A stretch of 64,000 nucleotides of DNA from assembly GCA_965661625.1 (NCBI GenBank), contig CBFIEM010000003.1:124001-188000 (forward strand), in the 5' to 3' direction. The translations under genes and the position numbers were made by a program. This stretch comes from GCA-2705995 sp965661625. Lineage in GTDB: Bacteria > Bacteroidota > Bacteroidia > Flavobacteriales_G > Salibacteraceae. Position 1 is the first letter of the stretch. Each line of letters begins with the position of its first letter. This document shows positions 43,337 through 52,935 of the stretch, piece after piece. The notes under the pieces were generated by a model that did not search any database, had not been told where the DNA came from, and worked only from the letters and a program-made list of their open reading frames with translations.

Positions 43337-45472
43337 ATGGCTATTATTTCAAAAATTCGCAACCAATCCCTGCTCCTTTTAGTGGTAATCGGACTGGCTA
43401 TGGTGTTATTCATTTTAGGTGACATCCTTTCTTCTAATACTAATTTCTTTCGTTCAAACGATACAACTGTAGGCGAGATCAATGGAATTCCCGTTGAGAA
43501 TGCTGAGTTTGAAATGTTAGTTGACAGACGGATGTCTGAGCGTTATGCTAGCAGACAAGCTGGTGCAGATGCGCGCGATCAGATGCGCGATGAAGTGTGG
43601 AACGACCTAGTAGCTCGATATGCTATCTATCCAGAAATGGAAGAGGTGGGTATTGAGGTTACTGAAGATGAAGTTATTGATATCATAAAAAATGACCCAT
43701 CAAACCGTGCCCTAAACCGCTACTTTAGTGAACAAGGCCAAGGTCAAAAGATTATTCCTCAGTTCGCCAATCCTCAGGGAGGAGTTAATGGTCAGGCAAT
43801 TCTAGCTTACTTAAAAAACAACGTTTATTCTGGAGACCCTCAAGCTGAAGAAGCAAAGAACTCTTGGGTATCTTTCAAGAACGATTGGAAAGATCAAATC
43901 CAACTGAACAAATACACTACACTTTTACACAAGGGCGCATACGTTACAACCCTTGAAGCCAAGGCACAATACATCAATACGGAGCGCGTAGTTTCAGCGA
44001 GTTACGTAGGTAAAAAGTATAGCGCTATGCCCGATAGCACCGTATCATATACAGAAAGTGATATTGAAGCTTACTACAATGCGCATAAGAACGAATCTCA
44101 ATACAACCAACGTAATCCTGCTCGCAGCATTCAGTACGTTGTTTTTGATGTTATCCCTACCAATGAAGATATTCAAAAAACAGAGGCTTACTTAACGTCT
44201 ATTAAAGCTGAATTTGAAGCGGCAGATGATGATACGCTTTTCGTAAATGAATATGCTGATAGTCCTTTTAACATTGGGTATACTTCAAACATTGAATTAC
44301 CAGCATCTATAGACAGTGTCATTGCTAGTGCTAGTGTAAATGATGTTTTTGGACCTGTTCGGAATAATCAAGAATTTCAACTCATTAAAATACTTGATCA
44401 AAAAGTATCACCGGATAGCGCAAATGCTCGCCATATTTTATTGCCAATAGCAGGTAACGCACCTGAAGATACAGCTACGGCAATGGCGCTTGCTGACAGC
44501 TTGAAAGCGGTGATTCAAGCAAATGATAATTTTGCTGAGTTAGCACAAACCTATTCTCAAGATCCTGAAAGTGCACGACAAGGTGGTGATTTGGGATGGT
44601 TTACAGAAGGGCGCATGATTCCAGTGTTTAACGATGCTTGTTTCCAAGGTAAAGTTGGAGATATGCCAATTGTAGCTAGCCAGTTTGGTGTTCACCTGAT
44701 TGAGGTTATGGAGCTTACGGAACCAAAACAAAAAGCACTCATCGCTATTGTAAATAATGTTATAGAACCAGGTCAAACTACGTTCGAAACTGTTTACAAC
44801 GAAGCGAACTCATTCGCTATAGAAAGTACCACTCCAGAACAGTTTGAAGAAAATGGTCAATCCTTTGGGATACTGAGTGCTAACGATGTAACCATAGATG
44901 TTGAAGAGCTTACGGGATTAGGTAACTCAAGAAGCATCGTGAATTGGATGTACAACAATGAAGTTGGCTCCATCTCTGAACCTTTTAACTTAGAAAATCA
45001 GTTTGTGGTTGCTCTGCTCACTGAGGTTAAAGAAAAAGGCGTGCTACCACTTGAGGTAGTAAGGGGTGAAATTGAAAAAGAAGTAATCAAAGCGAAAAAA
45101 GCAGAAAAACTAATGGATCAAATGGCTGGTGAGACTGACCTCAACGCGCTTGCTACCAAGACGAGTGTTGGGGTTCAACGACTTGAAGAAGTTAAATTTA
45201 GTGACTTCTCAATGCGTGCACTCAATGAGCAGGCCGTTCAAGGACTTATTGTTGCACTAAATCCTGGAGACGTTTCTAAGCCAATCGAAGGAGATGAAGG
45301 CGTATATGTTGTTCGCGTGGATAATGTTTCTCCTGTAGATGTTGCCAACGCAAATTTAGCTGTAGCAAAAACAGAGGCTCAAACGCGAGCTCAATCTAGT
45401 ATTGATTTCACAGTGATAAACGCACTTCGTGAGTCAGCAAATATTGAAGACCGACGCGGGTTTTTCTACTAG
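43337..45472 (+). CDS. PpiD/SurA-like periplasmic peptidyl-prolyl isomerase
   Basis: The 711-residue protein has one N-terminal membrane anchor (about 12-34), a SurA-N-like helical domain, a PpiC-type isomerase domain (about 355-455, with ARHILLP and GGDLGWFTEGRMIPVF), and a second, more divergent parvulin-like region toward the C-terminus. It probably acts as a chaperone for outer-membrane and secreted proteins at the outer face of the inner membrane. It ends the envelope cluster and is followed by a terminator shared with rodA. Confidence 0.9.
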   Translation: MAIISKIRNQSLLLLVVIGLAMVLFILGDILSSNTNFFRSNDTTVGEINGIPVENAEFEMLVDRRMSERYASRQAGADARDQMRDEVWNDLVARYAIYPEMEEVGIEVTEDEVIDIIKNDPSNRALNRYFSEQGQGQKIIPQFANPQGGVNGQAILAYLKNNVYSGDPQAEEAKNSWVSFKNDWKDQIQLNKYTTLLHKGAYVTTLEAKAQYINTERVVSASYVGKKYSAMPDSTVSYTESDIEAYYNAHKNESQYNQRNPARSIQYVVFDVIPTNEDIQKTEAYLTSIKAEFEAADDDTLFVNEYADSPFNIGYTSNIELPASIDSVIASASVNDVFGPVRNNQEFQLIKILDQKVSPDSANARHILLPIAGNAPEDTATAMALADSLKAVIQANDNFAELAQTYSQDPESARQGGDLGWFTEGRMIPVFNDACFQGKVGDMPIVASQFGVHLIEVMELTEPKQKALIAIVNNVIEPGQTTFETVYNEANSFAIESTTPEQFEENGQSFGILSANDVTIDVEELTGLGNSRSIVNWMYNNEVGSISEPFNLENQFVVALLTEVKEKGVLPLEVVRGEIEKEVIKAKKAEKLMDQMAGETDLNALATKTSVGVQRLEEVKFSDFSMRALNEQAVQGLIVALNPGDVSKPIEGDEGVYVVRVDNVSPVDVANANLAVAKTEAQTRAQSSIDFTVINALRESANIEDRRGFFY

Positions 45473-45494
45473 CATTAATTCCAATAACATTAAC

Positions 45495-45523
45495 AAAAGG
45501 CCGTCTGAGTAAGTCGGCCTTTT
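45495..45523. terminator. Two-way terminator between the PpiD-like gene and rodA
   Basis: AAAAGGCCG pairs with CGGCCTTTT (9 bp) with a short inner helix and loop, followed on the plus strand by eight or more T. The rodA stop codon lies in its T tract. Confidence 0.82.
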
Positions 45524-45525
45524 TT

Positions 45526-47061
45526 TTATCCTAATACATACTTGCGCTCACTATCCAGCTTTACAAATATGAACAGCAATATGGTGAATGCCCATAGCGA
45601 GGAGCCACCGTAACTAAAGAAAGGCAGCGGAATACCAATTACAGGAGCAAGCCCCAAGGTCATGGCTATATTGATGGCAAAGTGAAAGAAAAAGATAGAG
45701 GCAACACTGTACCCATAAATTCTGGAAAACCTTGAACGTTGACGTTCCGCTACCACTATGAGGCGAACCAAAAACCATACAAACAGTGCGACCACAACCG
45801 TACTGCCAAGAAAACCCCACTCCTCACCTACCGTACAAAAGATAAAATCCGTGCTTTGTTCTGGAACGAAATTAAATTTAGTCTGGGTTCCATCTAAAAA
45901 ACCCTTACCAATTAAGCCTCCTGAGCCAATAGCAATCTTAGATTGATTGACATTCCAGCCCGCTCCTTTTCTAAGCTTATCTAAGCTCTCCTTTTTACTC
46001 GCTAAGTCACTTTTTATTTGGCTCCTTATTTCGCTACTAGCTGGAAGTTCTTGATAGCGTGTCTTCAGTGTCGCAATTTGCTCGCTCAACTTATCCTCTT
46101 CCCCTAATAAAACTGTAATACGTGTGCGTTGATGCTCTTGAAGGACATTGTTAAAAATGAAGCCCACCGTATAAATGAAGCCCATAGCAACAACAAACAA
46201 ACCGATGGCTCCATTTCTAGCGCCGCGGTTCTTCATTTCACGCTGTGTAAAATTGTATATGATCAACGCAATGGATAAGCCCAAAACGCCTCCCAATAAA
46301 AAGATCTCTTCAAATTGAAACTGGTAGTACCCTATAAACAGCAGTACCAAAAGTCCAACAGCTGTCAGTAAGAATCGCCAAGATGCATAGATTCCGCTAT
46401 AAGCCAATGTGGCCAAAATACAGAATGCCAAAAGCAATTGATTCAATTCAAACAACAAGGAAAGCACAAAGAGAACTATTAAGAGTAATCCGCCCAGCAG
46501 TACATTACCCGATAGCCCCTCACGGTACAGTACAAAAATAAATGACCCAAACACCAATGTAGATCCGGTATCGGGCTGTAATAAGATTAATATAGCCGGA
46601 AGCGCAATGATTGCCAGCGCCTTCACAGTAGACAAAAACTCACGCGTTCTATTTTCATTCATGGTAAGCAACCGAGCTACTGCCAGCGCTGAAGCAAATT
46701 TCCCAAATTCTGAAGGTTGCAAACTAAATCCTCCAAACGTATACCAACTCTGCGCCCCCTTAATCTCCGAGCCGAACACCAATACCCCTGCAAGCAAAAG
46801 CATCATCGCCGCGTAAATAGGAAAACTGAAGGTTTCAAAAAATCGGGAGTCCATAACAAGCATGAGCCACGCGATGGCAACTGAAGAAAGCATCCAAATA
46901 AACTGCTTCCCATAATTTTGAGAAAACGAGAATATCGAAGGGTAATCTTCTTGGTAACTTGCTGCGTAGATATTGACCCACCCAATAACAATCAGAACCA
47001 GGAACAACCCTACCAGTACCCAATCTACATGCTCCAAATAATTCCGCCTACTCCTTCTCAC
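45526..47061 (-). CDS. rodA: Rod-shape peptidoglycan polymerase RodA
   Basis: The 511-residue SEDS-family protein polymerises glycan strands in the elongation machinery, with about ten or more membrane helices. The conserved HQRTRI near 310 and the IAIGSGGLIGKGFLDGTQTKFNFVPEQSTDFIF block (about 377-408) are present. Between them lies an extra charged, coiled-coil-like insert (about 319-366) not seen in the 370-residue E. coli protein. It overlaps mrdA by 14 bp and is the last gene of the shape operon. Confidence 0.95.
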   Translation of the reverse strand: MRRSRRNYLEHVDWVLVGLFLVLIVIGWVNIYAASYQEDYPSIFSFSQNYGKQFIWMLSSVAIAWLMLVMDSRFFETFSFPIYAAMMLLLAGVLVFGSEIKGAQSWYTFGGFSLQPSEFGKFASALAVARLLTMNENRTREFLSTVKALAIIALPAILILLQPDTGSTLVFGSFIFVLYREGLSGNVLLGGLLLIVLFVLSLLFELNQLLLAFCILATLAYSGIYASWRFLLTAVGLLVLLFIGYYQFQFEEIFLLGGVLGLSIALIIYNFTQREMKNRGARNGAIGLFVVAMGFIYTVGFIFNNVLQEHQRTRITVLLGEEDKLSEQIATLKTRYQELPASSEIRSQIKSDLASKKESLDKLRKGAGWNVNQSKIAIGSGGLIGKGFLDGTQTKFNFVPEQSTDFIFCTVGEEWGFLGSTVVVALFVWFLVRLIVVAERQRSRFSRIYGYSVASIFFFHFAINIAMTLGLAPVIGIPLPFFSYGGSSLWAFTILLFIFVKLDSERKYVLG

Positions 47062-48883
47062 TATCGCCCTCCAAGTGAATAAAGTCTGCTTCTAAAATCC
47101 GTTTCTCTTTGGCCTTATTGGCAACCTTGCCCGTGATGTATTTCTCCATCATCAACGCGGAAATAGGGGCTGCCCACGTACCTCCAAATCCTGATTCCTC
47201 AACGTAAACACTTATCGCTATTTGGGGACTTTCCCTCGGAGCAAATGCAATGAAAACGGAATGATCTGGAACAAGTTCATTTTGCACAGTCCCTGTTTTA
47301 CCGCATACGCTAATACTGTCTATTCTAGCTCTACGCGCAGTACCTCCAGGCTCATCAACAACAGCCTGCATAGCATCCAGAACTGTACTAAAGTGGATAG
47401 AATCTACTTTTGTATAATGCCTTTTGCGAAAGCGCTCAGGCTTACCTTCACCATCAATGTCTCTCGTGAAGTGAGGTGTATAATAAAAGCCTCGGTTTGC
47501 AAGGATAGCTGCCAAATTTGCCATTTGAATGGGCACAACTCCGAGCTCTCCTTCGCCAATACTATTGGAATAAATGGTACTAAATGCCCAACGATACTCA
47601 CCATACCACCGGTCATAGAATTTTTTATCGGGCACAAACCCGGGATTAACCCCAGAGATATCTGTCCCCAATTGGGTTCCAAGGCCAAAGCTGGTTACAT
47701 AGCTACGCCAATCTTCCAACCCGATCGAGCTATCTTCGAAAATTGAAGGTTTCTTTCCTGACTGAATTAGGCGTTTGTAAACTTGATGAAAATAAGGGTT
47801 ACATGAGTGTTGAATTGCTTGCCTGAGGTTATCATTACTGTGACTTCCATGGCAGTTTATTATCCCGCGATTACATCGAATACGGGTTTCAGGACTAATA
47901 ACTCCTTTTTGCAACCCAACAAGGGATTGAACCAATTTGAAGATAGACCCTGGGCGATAGACTGCGTCGATTGCCCGATTAAAAAGAGGGTCCAATGAAT
48001 CATTTGCAACAAGTCCGCGGTAGTTCGCGCTTCGTTCACGACCAACGAGTAGATTGGGATCATAGCTTGGACTTGTAACCAAGGCGAGGATTTCTCCAGT
48101 GGAAGGTTCGATTGCAACGATGGATCCTTTCTTATTTGCCATTAACAGCTCACCGTATTCCTGAAGATCTCGATCAACAGTTGTTATGAGGTCTTTTCCC
48201 GAAACAGCGGCCGAATCTAGCGCTCCGTCATTATAGCTCCCTTTAATCGTATTGTGAACATCTACTTGAAAAACCTTTACCCCTCGTTTTCCCCTTAAAA
48301 TTTCTTCATAAGTCTTCTCCAATCCATTAACGCCAACATAATCTCCTTTTTTATAATAGGAATTAGCCTCGAGCATGCGTTGATCAACTTCTCCTACATA
48401 ACCCAGTATATGAGATGCAATCGGTTTGGGGTAACGCCTGAGTGTTCTTTTCTGACCATAGAACCCGGGGTACTTAAATAGCTTCTCATTTATTGCCGCC
48501 CATTGCTCAGCAGGAATCTGTTTCTCAAATGCCGAAGCCTTATAGCGGGAGTAATCTGCAGCCTCAGTCATACGCTCAACAAATGAAGTTACAGATACAC
48601 CGACAAGCTCGCAAAATGCGAATGTATCAATCTCAGGTTCAACCATGCGAGGAACAACCATAAGGTCATAGGCCGCCTCATTGTAAACCATGAGCTTTGT
48701 GTTGCGGTCATAAACGGTTCCGCGCACGGGGTACTGCGTAATGTAACGGTTGGTTTGATTTAAAGCAGACTCCTTGTACTTATCTTCAACAACTTGCAGG
48801 TAGAACAAGCGAGCAATGAACACCACTCCAATTACGATGAAGATGGAAATAATTACAAATCTGCGTCCGTCTAATTTGTTCAC
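47048..48883 (-). CDS. mrdA: Penicillin-binding protein 2
   Basis: The 611-residue transpeptidase cross-links peptidoglycan during elongation. It has one N-terminal membrane helix (about 9-29), a pedestal domain, and the three catalytic motifs: Ser313-x-x-Lys316 in PGSIFK, Ser360-x-Asn362 in HSCN, and KTG in CGKTGT. It works as a pair with RodA. It overlaps mreD by 4 bp and rodA by 14 bp, so the whole set is translationally linked. Confidence 0.96.
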   Translation of the reverse strand: MNKLDGRRFVIISIFIVIGVVFIARLFYLQVVEDKYKESALNQTNRYITQYPVRGTVYDRNTKLMVYNEAAYDLMVVPRMVEPEIDTFAFCELVGVSVTSFVERMTEAADYSRYKASAFEKQIPAEQWAAINEKLFKYPGFYGQKRTLRRYPKPIASHILGYVGEVDQRMLEANSYYKKGDYVGVNGLEKTYEEILRGKRGVKVFQVDVHNTIKGSYNDGALDSAAVSGKDLITTVDRDLQEYGELLMANKKGSIVAIEPSTGEILALVTSPSYDPNLLVGRERSANYRGLVANDSLDPLFNRAIDAVYRPGSIFKLVQSLVGLQKGVISPETRIRCNRGIINCHGSHSNDNLRQAIQHSCNPYFHQVYKRLIQSGKKPSIFEDSSIGLEDWRSYVTSFGLGTQLGTDISGVNPGFVPDKKFYDRWYGEYRWAFSTIYSNSIGEGELGVVPIQMANLAAILANRGFYYTPHFTRDIDGEGKPERFRKRHYTKVDSIHFSTVLDAMQAVVDEPGGTARRARIDSISVCGKTGTVQNELVPDHSVFIAFAPRESPQIAISVYVEESGFGGTWAAPISALMMEKYITGKVANKAKEKRILEADFIHLEGDSEKE

Positions 48884-49398
48884 TCGATAATCCTCCTCCG
48901 GACACTAAGGTATTGAATGATTAAAATGAGCACAAGGGTATACGCACTGCTCATTATCGTTTTCAGCAATGTATATCCAATTTCAACCAATCGAAACGAT
49001 TCGATTGTGAATAAACAAAAGTGGTGAACGACTATAAGAATTCCTGCGTAGGTGAGGTACCAGGTGAACCCAAACTCTTTAACCGTTGGGCGCATTCCCA
49101 ATTCATAGCCCTCCCTCGGTTCGATTAATCGCAATAAAATTGGCCGAGCATATGCTATTGCAACAGCGGCAAATGTGTGCATACCAATAGTTCGGGTAAA
49201 GAAATCTACGGCAAGCCCAACGGCAAAGCCTAAAATGAGCATTAATCCTCGCGATGTTTCCAATGGTAAAGCCAGAATGAACAACACATAAATGTACGGG
49301 TTGATTAACCCACCTATCCTAATGTTATTGAGCAGGAGGACTTGGAGTAGTACCAACACCACAAATCGAACGCTATTTTGAACTACTTCATTCAGCAT
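48880..49398 (-). CDS. mreD: Rod-shape-determining protein MreD
   Basis: The 172-residue protein has five to six membrane helices and the pattern of MreD. Its place between mreC and mrdA supports the call, since MreD sequences are poorly conserved. It overlaps mreC by 11 bp and mrdA by 4 bp. It links MreC to the RodA-PBP2 machine in the inner membrane. Confidence 0.88.
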   Translation of the reverse strand: MLNEVVQNSVRFVVLVLLQVLLLNNIRIGGLINPYIYVLFILALPLETSRGLMLILGFAVGLAVDFFTRTIGMHTFAAVAIAYARPILLRLIEPREGYELGMRPTVKEFGFTWYLTYAGILIVVHHFCLFTIESFRLVEIGYTLLKTIMSSAYTLVLILIIQYLSVRRRIIE

Positions 49399-50224
49399 TT
49401 GGCAAGGTGTTTTCTAAGTGCTGAAGCAGCTCTTTCCGTTTCACATTTCGAATTACATAAACATGGTAAATCTGAGCAAAATCAACTTCCAGATCAACTT
49501 CTATTTCATAGAAATTCGTAGCCACATTTGATTCCCAAGAACTCACTTTTCCAATAGGCACCCCCGCTGGAAAAATACCCGATGCTCCTCGAGTAACAAG
49601 TTCTGTTTGCTCAGACAAATTCACATGCATTGGTATATCTGCCAACTGTGCGAGGTTAGGGTCTCGGCCGTTCCATGTTAATGGACCGAAGTAATTGTCC
49701 GTCACAAGCTGAGTAGAAACAGCACTTTCACTGTGCAATAGGGTCATTACAGTTGCATAGTTTGCAGAAGCCTCTTTCACAACTCCCACTGCCCCATTAC
49801 TTGTAATCACGCCCATATCTTGTTCTATACCTTGTCTTCTTCCCTTGTTAATAATGAGGTAGTTATTGCGATGGGTTACGGTTAAACTCACAACATCTGC
49901 CTCTGTGTATTCATACAATTGTTGGTAATTGGTATCAACTAAGTGTTCAAATGTATTCAGGCTTCCATGCTGTGATTCGAAGAGTAAATTGCGGAGCTGC
50001 CGGTTCTCCTCCATCAACAGGGAGTTTGTTTCGCGCAAATTTAAGTAGCTCGTAAATTCAGCTACACGTGAATAAACACTACCCGCAAGCTCATTTGTTG
50101 CTGTAAACAAGCGAATGCTATGATGACTGTTAAAGTTCATCAACATGCTTAGGGATAGTCCTTCAAGTAATATAAAAAGCAAACCGATGCGGTAACGCGA
50201 TATAAGCTCAATGAGGTTCCGCAT
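49388..50224 (-). CDS. mreC: Rod-shape-determining protein MreC
   Basis: The 278-residue protein has one N-terminal membrane helix (about 11-30), a coiled coil (about 55-85), and the beta-barrel periplasmic domain with GAVGVVKEASANYATVMTLLHSESAVS. It activates PBP2-RodA from the periplasmic side. It starts 14 bp after the mreB stop in the same operon. Confidence 0.93.
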   Translation of the reverse strand: MRNLIELISRYRIGLLFILLEGLSLSMLMNFNSHHSIRLFTATNELAGSVYSRVAEFTSYLNLRETNSLLMEENRQLRNLLFESQHGSLNTFEHLVDTNYQQLYEYTEADVVSLTVTHRNNYLIINKGRRQGIEQDMGVITSNGAVGVVKEASANYATVMTLLHSESAVSTQLVTDNYFGPLTWNGRDPNLAQLADIPMHVNLSEQTELVTRGASGIFPAGVPIGKVSSWESNVATNFYEIEVDLEVDFAQIYHVYVIRNVKRKELLQHLENTLPNAE

Positions 50225-50238
50225 GTGCTATACCTCCT

Positions 50239-51261
50239 TTATCGAATCAAAAATTGGAAACGGTCAGAATTCTTCAATGCGATACCCGTACCTCGTGCCA
50301 CTGCGCGAAGTGGATCATCTGCGACGTGAACAGGCAATTTGGTCTTCATTGAAATACGGTGGTCAAGCCCACGCAATAACGAACCACCCCCAGCGAGGTA
50401 AATTCCTGTTTTGTAAATATCCGCAGAGAGCTCTGGTGGCGTCATCTCAAGTGCACTGAGAATGGCCTCTTCGATTTTAGATATCGATTTGTCCAGGGCA
50501 TGTGCAATCTCAACATGAGAAACATGGATTTCTTTTGGAATACCCGTCATCAAATCACGTCCATGCACTGCAAATTCTGCGGGTGGAGACTCAAGTTCTA
50601 TCATTGCAGCACCAACTTCAATTTTGATACGTTCAGCTGTACGCTCTCCAATTAAGATATTGTGCTGGCGACGCATATAATCTTCAATGTCACTTGTGAA
50701 TTCATCTCCAGCTACTCGGATTGATTTATCACAAACAATTCCTCCAAGAGCAATTACCGCAATTTCAGAAGTACCTCCACCGATATCGATGATCATATTC
50801 CCCATCGGTTCTTCCACATCAATCCCAATACCTATAGCTGCAGCCATTGGTTCGTGAATAAGGTAAACCTCCTTCGCACCAGCGTGCTCGGCAGAATCAC
50901 GAACAGCCCGCTTCTCTACTTCTGTGATCCCTGAAGGGATACAAATCACCATTTTGTAAGAAGGTTGAAACCAACGTTTCCGTGAATTAATCATTTTGAT
51001 CATCCCACGAATCATGTGCTCAGCTGCTTGAAAGTCAGCAATCACACCATCCTTCAATGGGCGAATTGTTTTGATGTCTTCATGGGTTTTGCCATGCATC
51101 TTTTGCGCTTGCTTACCAACGGCAATAAACTTACCACTTGCCCTATCTTGCGCAACAATCGAAGGCTCATCAACCACAACTTTATCGTTGTGTATGATTA
51201 GCGTATTCGCTGTCCCAAGGTCAATAGCTATCTCAGGGGTGAAAAAATCAAAAAGTCCCAT
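50239..51261 (-). CDS. mreB: Actin-like shape protein MreB
   Basis: The 340-residue actin-fold ATPase opens MGLFDFFTPEIAIDLGTANTLI with the phosphate-1 motif, has IDIGGGTSEIAVI as phosphate-2, and the C-terminal YLAGGGSLLRGLD adenosine motif. Filaments of it guide cell-wall synthesis under the inner membrane. It follows purH by 15 bp, so the shape operon is transcribed with a purine gene. Confidence 0.96.
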   Translation of the reverse strand: MGLFDFFTPEIAIDLGTANTLIIHNDKVVVDEPSIVAQDRASGKFIAVGKQAQKMHGKTHEDIKTIRPLKDGVIADFQAAEHMIRGMIKMINSRKRWFQPSYKMVICIPSGITEVEKRAVRDSAEHAGAKEVYLIHEPMAAAIGIGIDVEEPMGNMIIDIGGGTSEIAVIALGGIVCDKSIRVAGDEFTSDIEDYMRRQHNILIGERTAERIKIEVGAAMIELESPPAEFAVHGRDLMTGIPKEIHVSHVEIAHALDKSISKIEEAILSALEMTPPELSADIYKTGIYLAGGGSLLRGLDHRISMKTKLPVHVADDPLRAVARGTGIALKNSDRFQFLIR

Positions 51262-51276
51262 CCTTCAATTCCTCAA

Positions 51277-52794
51277 TTAATGTTTGAAGTGTCTAACTCC
51301 AGTAAATACCATAGCCATACCGTGCTCGTTGCAGTAATCAATCGATAGTTGATCCTTTATAGAACCTCCTGGTTGAATAACTGCTTGAACACCTACCTTA
51401 TTTGCTATTTCTACGCAGTCCGGAAACGGAAAAAAAGCATCTGAAGCCATTACAGCTCCATTAAGGTCAAAATTAAAAGCCTGTGCTTTTACAATTGCCT
51501 GCTTTAGTGCATCAACCCGAGAAGTTTGTCCGGTTCCACTCGCCAAGAGCTGCCCATCTTTAGCCAATACAATGGTATTCGACTTTGTGTGCTTTGCGAG
51601 TTTATTGGCGAAAATCAAATCGTTAATTTCAGCTTGGGTTGGAGCTTTAGTAGTTGCAGTTTGCAAGTTAGCGGCCTCCTCTGTTTTGTTATCTTTATCT
51701 TGTTCTAAGATACCATTTAATACGGTTCTCACTTGCTTTTTAGGCAAATCGACCGTTTTTTGAATCAAAATGATTCTATTCTTTTTACCCTTGAGTAACG
51801 CTAAGGCATCTTGATCATATTCGGGAGCAATCACAACTTCACAAAATATTTTGTGAATCTCTTCTGCTGTTTCGACATCGATGGTGCGGTTTGCAATTAA
51901 AATACCTCCGAAAGCCGAAACAGGATCGCCAGCGAGTGCGTCCGCAAAGGCATCGTAAATAGCAGGACGAGTGGCTATTCCGCACGCATTGTTGTGCTTC
52001 AATATGGCAAAAGTAGGTTCGGTAAATTCAGCCATCAACTGAACAGCTGCATCTACGTCGAGCAAGTTGTTGTATGAAAGTTCCTTGCCGTGAAGTTTTT
52101 CAAATAAGGCTTCTAAATCACCATGAAAAACTCCCTTTTGGTGAGGATTTTCACCATACCTTAAAATCGCACTATGGTTGGTGCTGATTTTTAACTTTTC
52201 AGATTCAGGTGCGAAGTACTGATGAATTGCCGTGTCGTAATGTGATGAAATGTGAAACGCATGAGCAGCTAATTCTTTGCGCTGATCCAATGTTGTTCCA
52301 CCATTTCCGGTTTGAACCATTGCAAGAAAGACATCATATTGTTCTCGTGAACTCACAATAGCAACATCTTTGAAGTTCTTCGCTGCAGCCCTAATGAGTG
52401 AAATACCTCCGATATCTATTTTCTCAATGATGTCTGATTCACTGGCTCCTGACGCTACGGTTTCTTCAAATGGATAGAGATCGACAATTACTAAATCCAA
52501 CTCCGGAATTTCATATTGAGCAATTTGATCCTGATCACCTGAATTATCCCGACGATTCAGAATTCCACCAAACACTTTTGGGTGTAACGTCTTTACCCTT
52601 CCTCCTAGGATTGACGGATATGAAGTGAGGTCTTCAACGGGCACAACTGGTATCCCTAAGTCTTCAATAAACTTTTGAGTTCCTCCTGTTGAATATATGG
52701 TAACTCCATCGGAATGAAGTTGTTCTACGATTGGCCCTAAACCATCTTTGTAGTAGACTGATACTAAGGCATTTTTGATTTTCTTAACACTCAC
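51277..52794 (-). CDS. purH: Bifunctional AICAR transformylase/IMP cyclohydrolase
   Basis: The 505-residue enzyme performs the last two steps of IMP synthesis. The N-terminal MGS-like cyclohydrolase domain has YSTGGTQKFIEDLGI, and the AICAR transformylase domain has KHNNACGIA and AFGGILIANR. I chose the GTG at 52794 (VSVKKIKNALVSVYYKDGL). The frame runs 20 codons further upstream, but that stretch holds the TACTTTTG promoter element. It leads the operon with mreBCD, mrdA and rodA. Confidence 0.94.
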   Translation of the reverse strand: MSVKKIKNALVSVYYKDGLGPIVEQLHSDGVTIYSTGGTQKFIEDLGIPVVPVEDLTSYPSILGGRVKTLHPKVFGGILNRRDNSGDQDQIAQYEIPELDLVIVDLYPFEETVASGASESDIIEKIDIGGISLIRAAAKNFKDVAIVSSREQYDVFLAMVQTGNGGTTLDQRKELAAHAFHISSHYDTAIHQYFAPESEKLKISTNHSAILRYGENPHQKGVFHGDLEALFEKLHGKELSYNNLLDVDAAVQLMAEFTEPTFAILKHNNACGIATRPAIYDAFADALAGDPVSAFGGILIANRTIDVETAEEIHKIFCEVVIAPEYDQDALALLKGKKNRIILIQKTVDLPKKQVRTVLNGILEQDKDNKTEEAANLQTATTKAPTQAEINDLIFANKLAKHTKSNTIVLAKDGQLLASGTGQTSRVDALKQAIVKAQAFNFDLNGAVMASDAFFPFPDCVEIANKVGVQAVIQPGGSIKDQLSIDYCNEHGMAMVFTGVRHFKH

Positions 52795-52819
52795 AGCAAT
52801 CCCGTTTAACGTAAGCGAA

Positions 52820-52827
52820 CAAAAGTA
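52820..52827 (-). promoter_or_regulatory. -7 element of the purH-mre operon
   Basis: TACTTTTG on the minus strand, full TAnnTTTG match, 25 nt before the purH GTG. A TTG lies 23 nt further upstream. Confidence 0.5.
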
Positions 52828-52923
52828 GATAAATAGCACACGAACGGCAAGCATTTGACCCCTCCGCTCATGGTTGATTTATCCCATTAATCACATTGTA
52901 CTGTGATTTCTTCTTCTGCACCT

Positions 52924-52931
52924 TACCTTTG
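52924..52931 (+). promoter_or_regulatory. -7 element four bases before the orphan permease ATG
   Basis: TACCTTTG followed by ACTT (52932-52935) and the ATG at 52936. It predicts transcription starting at, or within a base or two of, the ATG. No clear -33 TTG at normal spacing. Confidence 0.55.
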
Positions 52932-52935
52932 ACTT

